From NCBI RefSeq assembly GCF_014836675.1, contig NZ_JACSQK010000001.1, forward strand, positions 270,334 to 334,333: a stretch of DNA of 64,000 nucleotides. Direction: 5' to 3'. The stretch's first letter is position 1, and the number at the start of each line of letters is the position of its first letter. The position numbers and the translations under genes are program-made. The DNA comes from Comamonas avium. Lineage in GTDB: Bacteria; Pseudomonadota; Gammaproteobacteria; Burkholderiales; Burkholderiaceae_C. Below the pieces are notes generated by a model. It was not told the origin of the DNA. It worked only from the letters and a program-made list of their open reading frames with translations, and searched no databases. Below, piece after piece: positions 19,863 through 28,067 of the stretch.

Positions 19863-20579
19863 TCAGCGGTCGAAGGCCCAGGTCGCACCCAGCGTCCCCC
19901 ATGCGGCCACGCGGCCATGGTCGCCACGGGCCTGACTCAAGTCGATGCTCAGGTCTGGGGTCACCATCCAGCGCACGCCGAGCCGCCAGTGGTTGAACGT
20001 CGATTCGCGAAAACGCTCCGCGACGAAAGACCACTGCGCGGCCGGCGACCATTCGAGAGCGGCGCCGGCTCTGGTGGTGCCGGGGGCATGGCGCATGAAG
20101 TCGCGCCCCAGGTTGAGGTGCAGCTTCACGCTGTCGCTGGCATGCCAGGTCAGCGGCACCAGCAGCGTGCTGCCGGCGGCGTGGAGCGAGGTCAGGGCTT
20201 CGCTCTGCCAGTGCGCCTGCGCCACAACGCCCACGCTCAGCCGGTCGTGCAGTGGCAAGACCCATTTGAGCTGTGGGCTGACGTTTCCGGTCCGGCCGAT
20301 GTCGTTTTCGCTCTGGTGCTCCAGTCCCAGGCTGAGTTCGAGCGGACCGACGCGGCAACCCGGCTCCAGGTGATATAGCGTGCGGTTGCCCTGCCGTTCG
20401 CGTTCGCTCCAGGCTGACAGCTGGCATTGGCCCTCGTCCAGGATCGTGGCGTCGTCTACTGCGTGGTGGCCGCCGGCCGCGTGGGCTAGGCTGGCGCCCA
20501 GCCCCAGTGCGGCCACAGTGGCCAGCCTTGTACGTGCCGTGGTGGCAACGTGCCGCGCGACAAAGTGAAGGTGCTTCAT
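19863..20579 (-). CDS. Exported protein of unknown function, possible outer-membrane barrel
   Basis: The 238-residue product has a cleavable signal peptide (MKHLHFVARHVATT..GLGASLAHA) and a mature part beginning AGGHHAVDDATILDEGQCQLS. The rest alternates polar and apolar residues (LELSLGLEHQSEND, LHLNLGRDFMRHA, HWRLGVRWMVTPDLSIDLS) and ends in WAFDR, compatible with a small outer-membrane beta-barrel or a conserved porin-like protein. Start ATG 20579 has a GAGG site. It lies between mgtA and mgtC, so may take part in Mg2+ or envelope adaptation; I do not recognise a named family. Confidence 0.65.
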   Translation of the reverse strand: MKHLHFVARHVATTARTRLATVAALGLGASLAHAAGGHHAVDDATILDEGQCQLSAWSERERQGNRTLYHLEPGCRVGPLELSLGLEHQSENDIGRTGNVSPQLKWVLPLHDRLSVGVVAQAHWQSEALTSLHAAGSTLLVPLTWHASDSVKLHLNLGRDFMRHAPGTTRAGAALEWSPAAQWSFVAERFRESTFNHWRLGVRWMVTPDLSIDLSQARGDHGRVAAWGTLGATWAFDR

Positions 20580-20789
20580 GAAAACCTCGTGCGATTCAGA
20601 GGGGAGGGTGGCGTTCGGGCCGAGGGCCAGCCAGGCCACCCGGCCCGGGAATTTTTTAAAAGGGAACGCTCGAAACAACAGGCCGCCCGGCCCTCGCCGG
20701 GGAGGATGCATGGCTAGGGCCAGCCTGCTGAGGCCGAGGCGGTGCCATGGCCGCCACGGCGGCTGCGCGGTGGGCGGCCGTGGACCGAC

Positions 20790-23534
20790 TCAGAACCAGT
20801 GGCCGAAGCGTCGGATGTAGATGGTCTTGACCGTTTGCGCCAGCGCCATGTACGCAACCATGGTGGCCAGCAGCCAGCCAAAGTAGCTCGGCTCGAGCGC
20901 AATGAAGCCCAGCGAATCGGCAAACGGCGAGTACGGTAGCCAGCAGCCGACCACGATGGCGAGACTGGTCGACAACAGCACCGGCAGCGTGGCTGTGCTC
21001 TGGAGGAACGGGATCTTGCGCGTGCGCAGCATGTGCACCACCAGCGTCTGTGATACCAGGCCTTCGATGAACCAGCCCGAATGCATGATCGAGGCGCCAC
21101 CGCCATCGGCATGAAACGCGGCGCCGGCGCCGAACACCGTCCACAGCAGCACGTAGGTCGTGATGTCAAACACCGAGGAGGTCGGGCCCATCCAGATCAT
21201 GAAACGGCGGATGTTATTGGCCTCCCATTTGCGCGGCTTCTTGACGAAGTCGGGGTCCATCTTGTCCCAGGGCAGGAACATCTGCGACATGTCGTAGATC
21301 AGGTTCTGGATCAGCAGGTGCACCGCCAGCATCGGTTCCCACGGCAGCCACGCTGAGGCCACGAGCACCGAGAACACGTTGCCGAAGTTCGAGCTGGCCG
21401 TCATGTTCAGGTACTTGAGGATGTTGCCAAAGGTCTCGCGCCCCTTGATCACGCCTTCTTCCAGCACCATCAGGCTCTTTTCCAGCAGGATGATGTCGGC
21501 CGTTTCCTTGGCGATGTCGGCACCGCTATCCACTGAAATGCCCACGTCCGCATCGCGCAGCGCCGGCGCGTCATTGATGCCGTCGCCCAGAAAGCCCACG
21601 GTGCGCCCGTTGGCCTGCAGCGCCTTGACCACGCGCGATTTCTGCAGCGGCGTAAGCTTGGCAAAAATCGTCGTGAACTGCACCGCTTCGCGCAGCGTGG
21701 CGTCGTCCATCGCCTCGACGTCGCGGCCCACCAGTGGCGTGCCGGGGTCCAGGCCGACGTCGCGGCAGACTTTGACCGTGACCACAGGGTTGTCGCCGGT
21801 TAGTACCTTCACGGCCACACCGTGCGCCTGCAGCGCGCGAATGGCGGGAGCGGCGCTTTCTTTGGGCGGGTCGAAGAAGGTCAGAAAGCCGCGCACCACC
21901 AGGTCTACCTCGTCGGCCATGCGGTATTCGGCCTTGACCTGGTCGCTCGGGATCTGGCGTGTGGCGACAATCAGCACGCGGTAGCCCTCTTCGTTGTAGT
22001 CGGTCGCGCGCTGCAGCAGGGCGGCGCGGGCGGTGGCGTCAAGCACCTGCACCTGCTCGCCCTGTTGCCAGTGGGTGGCCACGGCCAGCATTTCTTCGAC
22101 GGCGCCCTTGGACACCATCATTTGCGCGCCGTGCTCGTCGGCCACCACCACCGACAGGCGGCGGCGCACGAAGTCGAAAGGCATCTCGTCCACCTTGCGC
22201 CAGCCCGACAGCCGTGCTGCGATGGCAAGCTCCTCGGCGCGATGGACCACCGCGATGTCCATCAGGTTCTTTTGACCGCTCTGGTGGAAACTGTTGAGCC
22301 AGCCCAGCTCCAGGATGTGCGGATCTTTCTTGCCTTGCAGGTCGAAGTGGTGCTCCAGGATGATCTTGTCCTGCGTCAGGGTGCCGGTCTTGTCGGTGCA
22401 CAGCACGTCCATGGCGCCAAAGTTCTGCACCGAGTTCAACCGCTTGACTACCACCTTGCGGCGTGACATGGCCAGCGCGCCCTTGGCCAGGTTGGCCGAC
22501 ACGATCATGGGCAGCATCTCAGGCGTCAGGCCCACCGCTACGGCCAGCGCGAAGGTCAGCGCCGACATCCAGTCGCCCTTGGTGAGACCGTTGAGCAGGA
22601 AGACGATAGGCACCATCACCATCATGAATTTGATGAGCAGCCACGAGACGCTGCTGACACCGCGGTCGAAGCTGGTCTCGATGCGTTTGTGGCTGACCAC
22701 GTTCCTCGCCAGCGAGCCAAAGTAGGTTTCTGCGCCGGTCGCTACAACGATCGCCGTAGCGGTGCCGCTGACCACGTTGGTGCCCATGAAGCAGATGTTG
22801 GCCAGGTCGAGCAGGTCGCTGGGGGCCTGCTCATTGACCTGTACCGACTTCTGCGACACCGCGCCCAGCGTGTCGTACTTTTCGACCGGCAGGGCCTCGC
22901 CAGTCAGCACGGCCTGGCTGATGAAGAGGTCGCGCGACTCGATCAGCCGGATGTCGGCGGGAATCATGTCTCCGGCCGACAGGTAGACGATGTCGCCCGG
23001 CACCAGCTCGCGCATCGGCACTTCCTGCTTGATCGGGCTGTTGGCGCCTGAAATGCGGCGCAGCGCCGTGGCCGTGTTGCCCACCATCGACTTGAGCCGC
23101 TCGGCGGCCTGGCCCGAGCGGTACTCCTGCCAAAAGCGCAGCAGGCTGCTGATGATCACCATCGTCACCAGAATGATGATGCCGGTCCACTCGGCTTCAC
23201 CTGGCGCCGCTAGATACACGTCGGTGACTGCGCTGACGCAGGCCAGGAACAGCAGCACCAGTACAAAGGGGTTCTTGAACGCCAGCAGCAGCTGGATCAG
23301 CGCGTGCGGCGGCTTGTCGTGCGCGACCTCGTTGAAGCCGTGCCGGGTCAGTCGTTCGCTGACCTGCGATTCGGTCAGTCCCGAGAGAGAGCCGCCGACG
23401 TTTTTGAGTGTGCGCTCCAGCGAGTTGTTGGCTTCACTTTCAATGCGGGCCGAGATTTTTTCTCCCTTGCCCAGCGCATTGCTGATAAATCCTTTTTGCC
23501 GGGATTCGGTCTTGATGCTGTCGTGATGTGTCAT
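20790..23534 (-). CDS. mgtA: Magnesium-translocating P-type ATPase (MgtA/MgtB type)
   Basis: A P-IIIB ATPase importing Mg2+. The 914-residue protein has the phosphorylation motif CTDKTGTLTQDKI near residue 380, the hinge GDGINDAPALRDADVG near 650, the actuator loop VLTGEALPVEKYD, and about ten membrane helices. A hydrophilic N-terminus (about 1-60) precedes the cation-ATPase N domain SLSGLTESQVSERLTRHGFN. Start ATG 23534 has AAGGAG 7 nt upstream. It is preceded by small ORFs and a small MgtE-N-like protein and followed by an exported protein and mgtC on the same strand, so the block is probably one Mg2+-responsive operon. Confidence 0.95.
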   Translation of the reverse strand: MTHHDSIKTESRQKGFISNALGKGEKISARIESEANNSLERTLKNVGGSLSGLTESQVSERLTRHGFNEVAHDKPPHALIQLLLAFKNPFVLVLLFLACVSAVTDVYLAAPGEAEWTGIIILVTMVIISSLLRFWQEYRSGQAAERLKSMVGNTATALRRISGANSPIKQEVPMRELVPGDIVYLSAGDMIPADIRLIESRDLFISQAVLTGEALPVEKYDTLGAVSQKSVQVNEQAPSDLLDLANICFMGTNVVSGTATAIVVATGAETYFGSLARNVVSHKRIETSFDRGVSSVSWLLIKFMMVMVPIVFLLNGLTKGDWMSALTFALAVAVGLTPEMLPMIVSANLAKGALAMSRRKVVVKRLNSVQNFGAMDVLCTDKTGTLTQDKIILEHHFDLQGKKDPHILELGWLNSFHQSGQKNLMDIAVVHRAEELAIAARLSGWRKVDEMPFDFVRRRLSVVVADEHGAQMMVSKGAVEEMLAVATHWQQGEQVQVLDATARAALLQRATDYNEEGYRVLIVATRQIPSDQVKAEYRMADEVDLVVRGFLTFFDPPKESAAPAIRALQAHGVAVKVLTGDNPVVTVKVCRDVGLDPGTPLVGRDVEAMDDATLREAVQFTTIFAKLTPLQKSRVVKALQANGRTVGFLGDGINDAPALRDADVGISVDSGADIAKETADIILLEKSLMVLEEGVIKGRETFGNILKYLNMTASSNFGNVFSVLVASAWLPWEPMLAVHLLIQNLIYDMSQMFLPWDKMDPDFVKKPRKWEANNIRRFMIWMGPTSSVFDITTYVLLWTVFGAGAAFHADGGGASIMHSGWFIEGLVSQTLVVHMLRTRKIPFLQSTATLPVLLSTSLAIVVGCWLPYSPFADSLGFIALEPSYFGWLLATMVAYMALAQTVKTIYIRRFGHWF

Positions 23535-23684
23535 GGATGGCTCCTTGCGGACGGGTCGGTGGCATGCGTTCACCGACGCCAGGGTTTTTTAGGGCGAGTG
23601 AGGGCTGGCCAAAGAGAGAGAAACTCATGGCAAAGCCTGTAGCGTGGGCGCTCAGTGGCAAAGGGCTGGCCGCGCCAAGTCGTG

Positions 23685-24041
23685 CTAGGGTGGGCGCGCG
23701 ACCGGGCGACGGGCCGCCTCTGGGCGGTCTCGTGTGGGATTCAGACGGGGGGAAGGGGCCAAGGGCACGCCGGTCGGTGCGGCGTCACGCGGCGTGTTGC
23801 AGGGCGTCAGGCCCGCCGCGCGCAATGCACGGCCGTTGGCGGCCGGCAGGTGGAGCCAGACCGCCGTGCGCGTGGCCGGCGGCAGGAGGGACAGCACGTC
23901 GGCAATGGCGCGGGCCGACCATGGGGCCAGCGCCTGGGCAAACGCCACCAGACCGTGGCGCTGCAGCAGCTCGTAAATCTCGGAAGTGGCGCGCTGCGCA
24001 ATGGCGGCGCGAAGAAAAAAGGACAGGTCGTTGTTCTTCAC
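23685..24041 (-). CDS. Small MgtE-N-domain-like protein (118 aa)
   Basis: GTG start at 24041 with AGGAG at good spacing. Residues about 8-75 are helical and carry a repeat resembling the cytosolic N-domain of MgtE/FliG-like superhelices: LLQRHGLVAFAQALAP, then ARAIADVLSLLPPATRTAVW, then LHLPAANG. In MgtE channels that domain senses Mg2+. Here no transmembrane part follows; the tail after residue 78 is Pro/Arg-rich and unstructured. It is read just before mgtA on the same strand, so a Mg2+-sensing partner of MgtA is an attractive idea, but only inference from weak similarity and context. Confidence 0.55.
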   Translation of the reverse strand: MKNNDLSFFLRAAIAQRATSEIYELLQRHGLVAFAQALAPWSARAIADVLSLLPPATRTAVWLHLPAANGRALRAAGLTPCNTPRDAAPTGVPLAPSPRLNPTRDRPEAARRPVARPP

Positions 24042-24078
24042 AGGAGTTCTCCTCGGGCAGGCGCCGAGAAGAATTCCT

Positions 24079-24186
24079 TTACGTGATCACGCGCAGGAAC
24101 ACCACCGAAGCCAAGCCGGGTTCATTTGAAAAAGTTAATTTGGAAATAAGAGGCGCAATCAAGCGCCAACTAGAACTGGGGTCCAT
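24079..24186 (-). CDS. Candidate 35-aa small protein or leader peptide in the mgtA leader
   Basis: ATG at 24186 is preceded by an excellent ribosome site (AAAGGAG, 5 nt from the start). The product runs MDPSSSWRLIAPLISKL and on to LASVVFLRVIT, 35 residues, stop TAA at 24079-24081. A hairpin GGCGC/GCGCC lies inside it (24152-24167). It is 37 bp before the next gene. Enteric mgtA leaders also carry short peptide ORFs that control transcription elongation; whether this one does is inference. Confidence 0.45.
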   Translation of the reverse strand: MDPSSSWRLIAPLISKLTFSNEPGLASVVFLRVIT

Positions 24187-24231
24187 GACTTCTCCTTTCG
24201 TATGAATGTGGTGAATGCGAAATGCGCAATA

Positions 24232-24411
24232 TCAATCGCCGCGACGGTGCGTTGCCAGCAGCGGTTGCGTGATGAGAAAACTGCGAATGCGATGGGTCGG
24301 CCAAAGCGTCACCTGATCCAGGCGTGACTCGTGGCTCAGGGTAGGCGCATGCGCCGCCAGCGCGGGGGGCGCGGTGGCGGGCAACTGCTGGGGTGGGCTG
24401 CAGAAACGCAC
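24232..24411 (-). CDS. Candidate 59-aa Pro-containing leader ORF upstream of mgtA
   Basis: GTG at 24411 has AAGGAG 7 nt upstream and opens an ORF starting MRFCSPPQQLPATAPPALAA. Prolines are concentrated in the first 28 residues, reminiscent of the proline-codon leader ORFs that sense Mg2+ and proline in enteric mgtA/mgtC leaders. Its ribosome site is buried in a hairpin (24418-24438). Coding status is not proven; overlapping frames exist on both strands. Confidence 0.35.
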   Translation of the reverse strand: MRFCSPPQQLPATAPPALAAHAPTLSHESRLDQVTLWPTHRIRSFLITQPLLATHRRGD

Positions 24412-24417
24412 GACAAA

Positions 24418-24438
24418 ACTCCTTGGCGACAAGGGAGT
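24418..24438 (-). promoter_or_regulatory. Hairpin sequestering the ribosome site of the 59-aa leader ORF
   Basis: ACTCCTTG (24418-24425) pairs with CAAGGGAGT (24430-24438), one bulged base, 4-nt loop. On the minus-strand RNA the 3' arm holds AAGGAGT, the Shine-Dalgarno of the GTG at 24411. Confidence 0.45.
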
Positions 24439-24952
24439 CGTTCACGCAAAAGGGCGTTGAAAACAGACGGCCGCTTCTGGATGGCGCTGCAGGTTCAAAA
24501 GAACCCAGCCACGCCAGACCAGAGTGCTAAGCCTCAGTGCGTGTAAAAAAAGACCGGGAAGGACGAGGTACCTGATTGAAGCGGGTCAATCAAGCGGCTG
24601 CGGTACGCCAAGGTGGCTCCGCAGCCCAGGGAATTGGGTGTCAGGAAGCCAGGCGTGCCGCACCGACCAGGTCGGGCTTTACATCACTGAAATTACAACT
24701 GCCACTATCCACGGACGGACTCCAAAATAAAGATGTGGCGATTATTGCATTGCAGCATGGCCTCGGCAACCCCCATAGCCAACGAATCGATGCTGTTTCT
24801 TTGAAATACTGTGGAGTGGTTGCTGGCGCTGGCTTGTCTTGCCCGTTGCTGCGCGGGGCCGTGTTCGATTCATCGCTGACACTGCAAAAAGCCGCTGCGC
24901 AAGGAAAAGGCGCTGCGTAAGGGACAGCACATGGTCCACCTGTCTTTGGCGC
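24439..24952. other. Gene-free stretch (mgt leader/promoter region)
   Basis: No convincing gene. Features seen: an inverted repeat TGATTGA/TCAATCA (24572-24591), a stem CTGCGG..CCGCAG (around 24597-24626) and a seven-A tract at 24544-24550. The minus-strand promoter for the mgt block should lie here but no clear -35/-10 pair was found. Confidence 0.4.
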
Positions 24953-24988
24953 AAAGCCCTGCCGGTTCAAGCTGGCAGGGCTTTTTTT
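24953..24988 (+). terminator. Strong plus-strand terminator without an upstream plus-strand gene
   Basis: AAAGCCCTGCC (24953-24963) and GGCAGGGCTTT (24974-24984) form an 11-bp stem followed by T to 24988. The T-tract is on the plus strand, yet the nearest certain plus-strand gene upstream is guaA, 6 kb away. On the minus strand it can only act weakly for norR. Confidence 0.8.
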
Positions 24989-24996
24989 GCTGTGTT

Positions 24997-26598
24997 TTAG
25001 GAAGTCAAAATTCCGAGCCGTCGGGATAAGCGCAGCAAGTTAGACCGATCAACGTGCAGCGCACGTGCGCTGCTGGCAATGTTGTGGTTATGTGCTTGGA
25101 GTGTCTGCATGATCAGCGTGCGTTTGAACTGATCGACGTGGGCATTCAGACTGGTGCTGTCGCTGGTGATGGCGTCGGGGAAGGCGCTGGCAGCGTCGCT
25201 CACAGGCAGTCCGGCGCTCTGTATGAGCGCGGTCGGTGGTGTGTGAGGCAGCTTTAAATCTTCGGCAGTGATGCCCAGTGTTTGCTGGTGCGTGCGTGGG
25301 CGGCGCATGGCGTGCAGCACACTGCGGCGTATGCAGTGTTCCAGCTCGCGGACATTACCGGGCCAGTGGTAGTCCAGCAGGGCAGCTTGGGAGGCAGTCT
25401 CCAGCCGCACTTGGTCAAGCCCCAGTTCTGAGCGGGCCCGCTCCAGAAAATGGCCAGCAAGTACCAGTAGATCACCGTCGCGATCCCGCAATCGGGGCAC
25501 CTGAATGGGGAAAACGCCCAGACGGTGAAAAAAATCAGCGCGCATGTGCCCGCTGCGAACGGCCTTCTCCAGATCTTGATTGGTTGCGGCAATGATGCGC
25601 ACATTCACCGTGCGTTCACGGTCCAGCCCCAGGCGCTGGATGTGGCCACTTTGCAGTACACGCAGCAGCTTGGCTTGGGTTGCCAAAGGCAGCTCACCCA
25701 CTTCATCCAGAAACAGGGTGCCCTGATGGGCTTGCTCGAATTTTCCGGCTCGCTCCTGTACTGCGCCGGTGAACGCGCCACGGACGTGGCCAAACAGCTC
25801 ACTTTCGACCAGGTTTTCTGGCAGGGCTGCGCAGTTGATGCTGACAAATGCCTGATCGGCGCGCAGCGACTGCGCATGTACGGCTTGTGCAACCAGCTCT
25901 TTGCCCACGCCTGTTTCTCCGGTGATCAGTACCGCTAAGTCACTGGCTGCCACGGTGGCAATGTCGCGCTGCAGGTTGCGCATGGCTGCGCTGTGACCCA
26001 GCAGGCGGGTGTGGGTCACCGGTGTGTGCCGACGAAAATGCTCCGCGCGTTGGCGCTCTTGCGCTGCGGTCTGCTCCAGCTCACGCATGCGCGCGGCAGT
26101 GGCGACGGTTGCTGCCGCCAAATTGCTGAAAGCCTGCAAGGCCGCCAAAGGCGCATCGCCTGCAAAGCTGCCGGGCTGCAGTGCATCGAGGGTGAGCAAA
26201 CCCCATGGTTGCTCGTTCACCATGAGCACACAGCCCATGCAATCGTGCACGGGCAAAGGGGCATCGGTGTGGTGGGTGACCAGGCCGTCGTAAGGGTCGG
26301 GCAGCTCGGTGTCGGTGGGAAAGCGCATGGCCTGTCCGGCAGCCAGCAAGGCCGCAAAACGTGGGTGTTCGCTCACCCGGAAGCGGCGACCCAGTGTGTC
26401 AGGGCTCAGACCATCGATAGACAAGGGGCGCAGCCATGTTCCATTTTCTTCAAAACGTAAAAGTGCAGCGGCGTCTGCTGGCAGCACCGTGCGCAAAGCG
26501 GCCAGCAGACGGCGGTAGCGTTCAGGTTCAGACAGGTGGTTGGAGAGTTGCGCGATCAGTGGAAGCAGGGCGCTAAGCAAGCTGGCATCGGGAGTCAT
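24997..26598 (-). CDS. norR: Nitric-oxide-responsive sigma54 activator NorR
   Basis: NorR senses NO through an iron-bearing GAF domain and activates sigma54 promoters. The 533-residue protein has a GAF domain (about 20-170, with VHDCMGCVLMVNEQPWGLLTL), an AAA+ domain with Walker A GETGVGKE near residue 226, the sigma54-contact loop GAFTGA near 273, and GTLFLDEVGELPL, and a C-terminal Fis-type helix-turn-helix (NIASSARALHVDRSNLLRL). It is divergent from hmp. Its own start codon overlaps one NorR site, so it is probably autoregulated. Confidence 0.93.
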   Translation of the reverse strand: MTPDASLLSALLPLIAQLSNHLSEPERYRRLLAALRTVLPADAAALLRFEENGTWLRPLSIDGLSPDTLGRRFRVSEHPRFAALLAAGQAMRFPTDTELPDPYDGLVTHHTDAPLPVHDCMGCVLMVNEQPWGLLTLDALQPGSFAGDAPLAALQAFSNLAAATVATAARMRELEQTAAQERQRAEHFRRHTPVTHTRLLGHSAAMRNLQRDIATVAASDLAVLITGETGVGKELVAQAVHAQSLRADQAFVSINCAALPENLVESELFGHVRGAFTGAVQERAGKFEQAHQGTLFLDEVGELPLATQAKLLRVLQSGHIQRLGLDRERTVNVRIIAATNQDLEKAVRSGHMRADFFHRLGVFPIQVPRLRDRDGDLLVLAGHFLERARSELGLDQVRLETASQAALLDYHWPGNVRELEHCIRRSVLHAMRRPRTHQQTLGITAEDLKLPHTPPTALIQSAGLPVSDAASAFPDAITSDSTSLNAHVDQFKRTLIMQTLQAHNHNIASSARALHVDRSNLLRLSRRLGILTS

Positions 26599-26650
26599 TT
26601 TGACATCTTATGGTGTCAAATTGACGGACGTCATGCTGTGTCAAAAAGAC
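26594..26650 (+). promoter_or_regulatory. Three NorR-type GT-N7-AC sites
   Basis: GTCATTTTGAC (26594-26604), GTCAAATTGAC (26615-26625) and GTCAAAAAGAC (26640-26650) each fit the NorR core GT-N7-AC with GTCA-N3-TGAC-like symmetry. They are spaced by 21 and 25 bp; three such sites are also known upstream of E. coli norV. The first overlaps the norR start codon. Confidence 0.8.
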
Positions 26651-26691
26651 ATGGATGCATGTAAGTGCATGAATTACAAGCTGTGCAAACC

Positions 26692-26707
26692 TGGCATGTA
26701 CTTTGCC
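26692..26707 (+). promoter_or_regulatory. Sigma54 promoter of hmp
   Basis: TGGCATGTACTTTGCC has GG at 26693-26694 and GC at 26705-26706, exactly 10 bp apart, the -24/-12 pattern. It lies 42 bp downstream of the last NorR site and 60 bp before the hmp start. Confidence 0.8.
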
Positions 26708-26766
26708 AGTGCTCAAGATGTCCTGGCGCATTGCGCTGCCGTGACTTTGTAAAAAGGAAAGATCTC

Positions 26767-27960
26767 ATGCTGAATGAACGCCAACGTGCCATTGTCAAAT
26801 CTACCGTGCCTTTGCTGGAAGCCGGGGGCGAAGCGCTCACTACCCATTTCTATCAGCTGATGCTGTCTGAAAACGAGGCTGTGCAGCCACTGTTTAACAG
26901 CGTGCACCAGCAAACCGGTGCACAGCCTCGCGCACTGGCGCGCAGCGTGCTGATGTATGCCAAGCACATTGATGACTTGTCGGGCCTGGGCGATTTGCCT
27001 GCGCAGATCATTCATAAGCATGTGTCTTTGCAGGTGCAGCCAGAGCATTACCCCATCGTTGGTGCTTACTTGCTGCGTGCTATCCGCGAAGTGCTGGGTG
27101 CAGAAATTGTGACCGATGAAGTGATTGACGCCTGGGGCGCTGCCTACGGGCAACTGGCTGATATTTTGATCAGCGCCGAAAAAAGCATGTATGCAGACAA
27201 TGCGCAGCTAGAAGGCGGCTGGGCAGGTGTTCGTCGTTTCGTGGTGGCACGCAAACAGGCTGAGACGTCAGAGATTACGTCGTTTACCTTGCACCCTGAA
27301 GACGGCGGCAAAGTGGTGGCTTACCAGGCGGGTCAATTCATTGGTTTGCGTCTCTTGGTCAATGGCAAAGAGCAGCGGCGCAACTATTCGCTGTCGCAGG
27401 CGGCGGATGGACGCAGCTTGCGCATCAGTGTCAAGCGTGAGGCACAGGGCGTGGTGTCATCGCACTTGCACACGCAGGTGCATGAGGGTGATGTGCTGGA
27501 AGTGTTTGCACCTGCCGGTCACTTCACGCTGGACGACAGCGACAAGCCTTTGGTGCTGATGGCCGCAGGCGTTGGCATCACCCCCTTGATGGCGATGCTG
27601 GAAAAAGCATTGGCTGCACAGCGGCCCACTACCTTGATTCATTGCACACGCAGCCCTGACTTACAAGCCTTTCGCACCCAGCTGATCGAGCTGGCCGCGC
27701 AGCATTCCCACTTGCAGCTGCGCTTTAGCTACGAGCAAGAAGCCGCACCCGAAAACACTGAGGGTGTGCAAGTTGCCACGGGCATGCCTGATGCCGCTTT
27801 GCTCCAGGCCTGGCTGCCGGTGCAGCGTGATGTACAGGCCTACTTTCTGGGCCCTGTCGGCTTTATGCGTTTGGCGCAAACCGTTTTGCGTGATGCTGGC
27901 GTGCCTAAGGCACAAAGTCATCACGAGTTTTTTGGCCCGGCACAGGCGCTGGCAGCTTAA
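26767..27960 (+). CDS. hmp: Flavohemoprotein / nitric oxide dioxygenase
   Basis: Hmp oxidises NO to nitrate with O2 and NADH. The 397-residue protein has a globin domain (1-136) with proximal haem ligand His85 in IIHKHVSLQV, an FAD-binding domain (about 150-255, RRNYSLSQ) and an NAD-binding domain (MAAGVGITPLMAMLE and FLGPVGFMRLAQ). The ATG at 26767 has AAGGA upstream; longer starts have no site. Control by NorR and sigma54 is indicated by the intergenic sites. Confidence 0.95.
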   Translation: MLNERQRAIVKSTVPLLEAGGEALTTHFYQLMLSENEAVQPLFNSVHQQTGAQPRALARSVLMYAKHIDDLSGLGDLPAQIIHKHVSLQVQPEHYPIVGAYLLRAIREVLGAEIVTDEVIDAWGAAYGQLADILISAEKSMYADNAQLEGGWAGVRRFVVARKQAETSEITSFTLHPEDGGKVVAYQAGQFIGLRLLVNGKEQRRNYSLSQAADGRSLRISVKREAQGVVSSHLHTQVHEGDVLEVFAPAGHFTLDDSDKPLVLMAAGVGITPLMAMLEKALAAQRPTTLIHCTRSPDLQAFRTQLIELAAQHSHLQLRFSYEQEAAPENTEGVQVATGMPDAALLQAWLPVQRDVQAYFLGPVGFMRLAQTVLRDAGVPKAQSHHEFFGPAQALAA

Positions 27961-28029
27961 CTGGCATGATGGCCAAAGTTGGTTGGTGAGTGCTGACAAA
28001 GCACTGATCCACTGCGTTGGCACTTGAGC

Positions 28030-28059
28030 AACCCCGTCTGCCGTGACGGGGTTTTTTTT
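28030..28059 (+). terminator. Intrinsic terminator after hmp
   Basis: AACCCCGTC (28030-28038) and GACGGGGTT (28045-28053), 6-nt loop, then a T-run to 28059. Confidence 0.9.
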
Positions 28060-28067
28060 GTTATTAG

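Noticed and set aside
24576-24920. Plus-strand 114-codon ORF
   Set aside because: No ribosome site, low-complexity and stop-free by composition, no recognisable domain; it overlaps the mgt leader.
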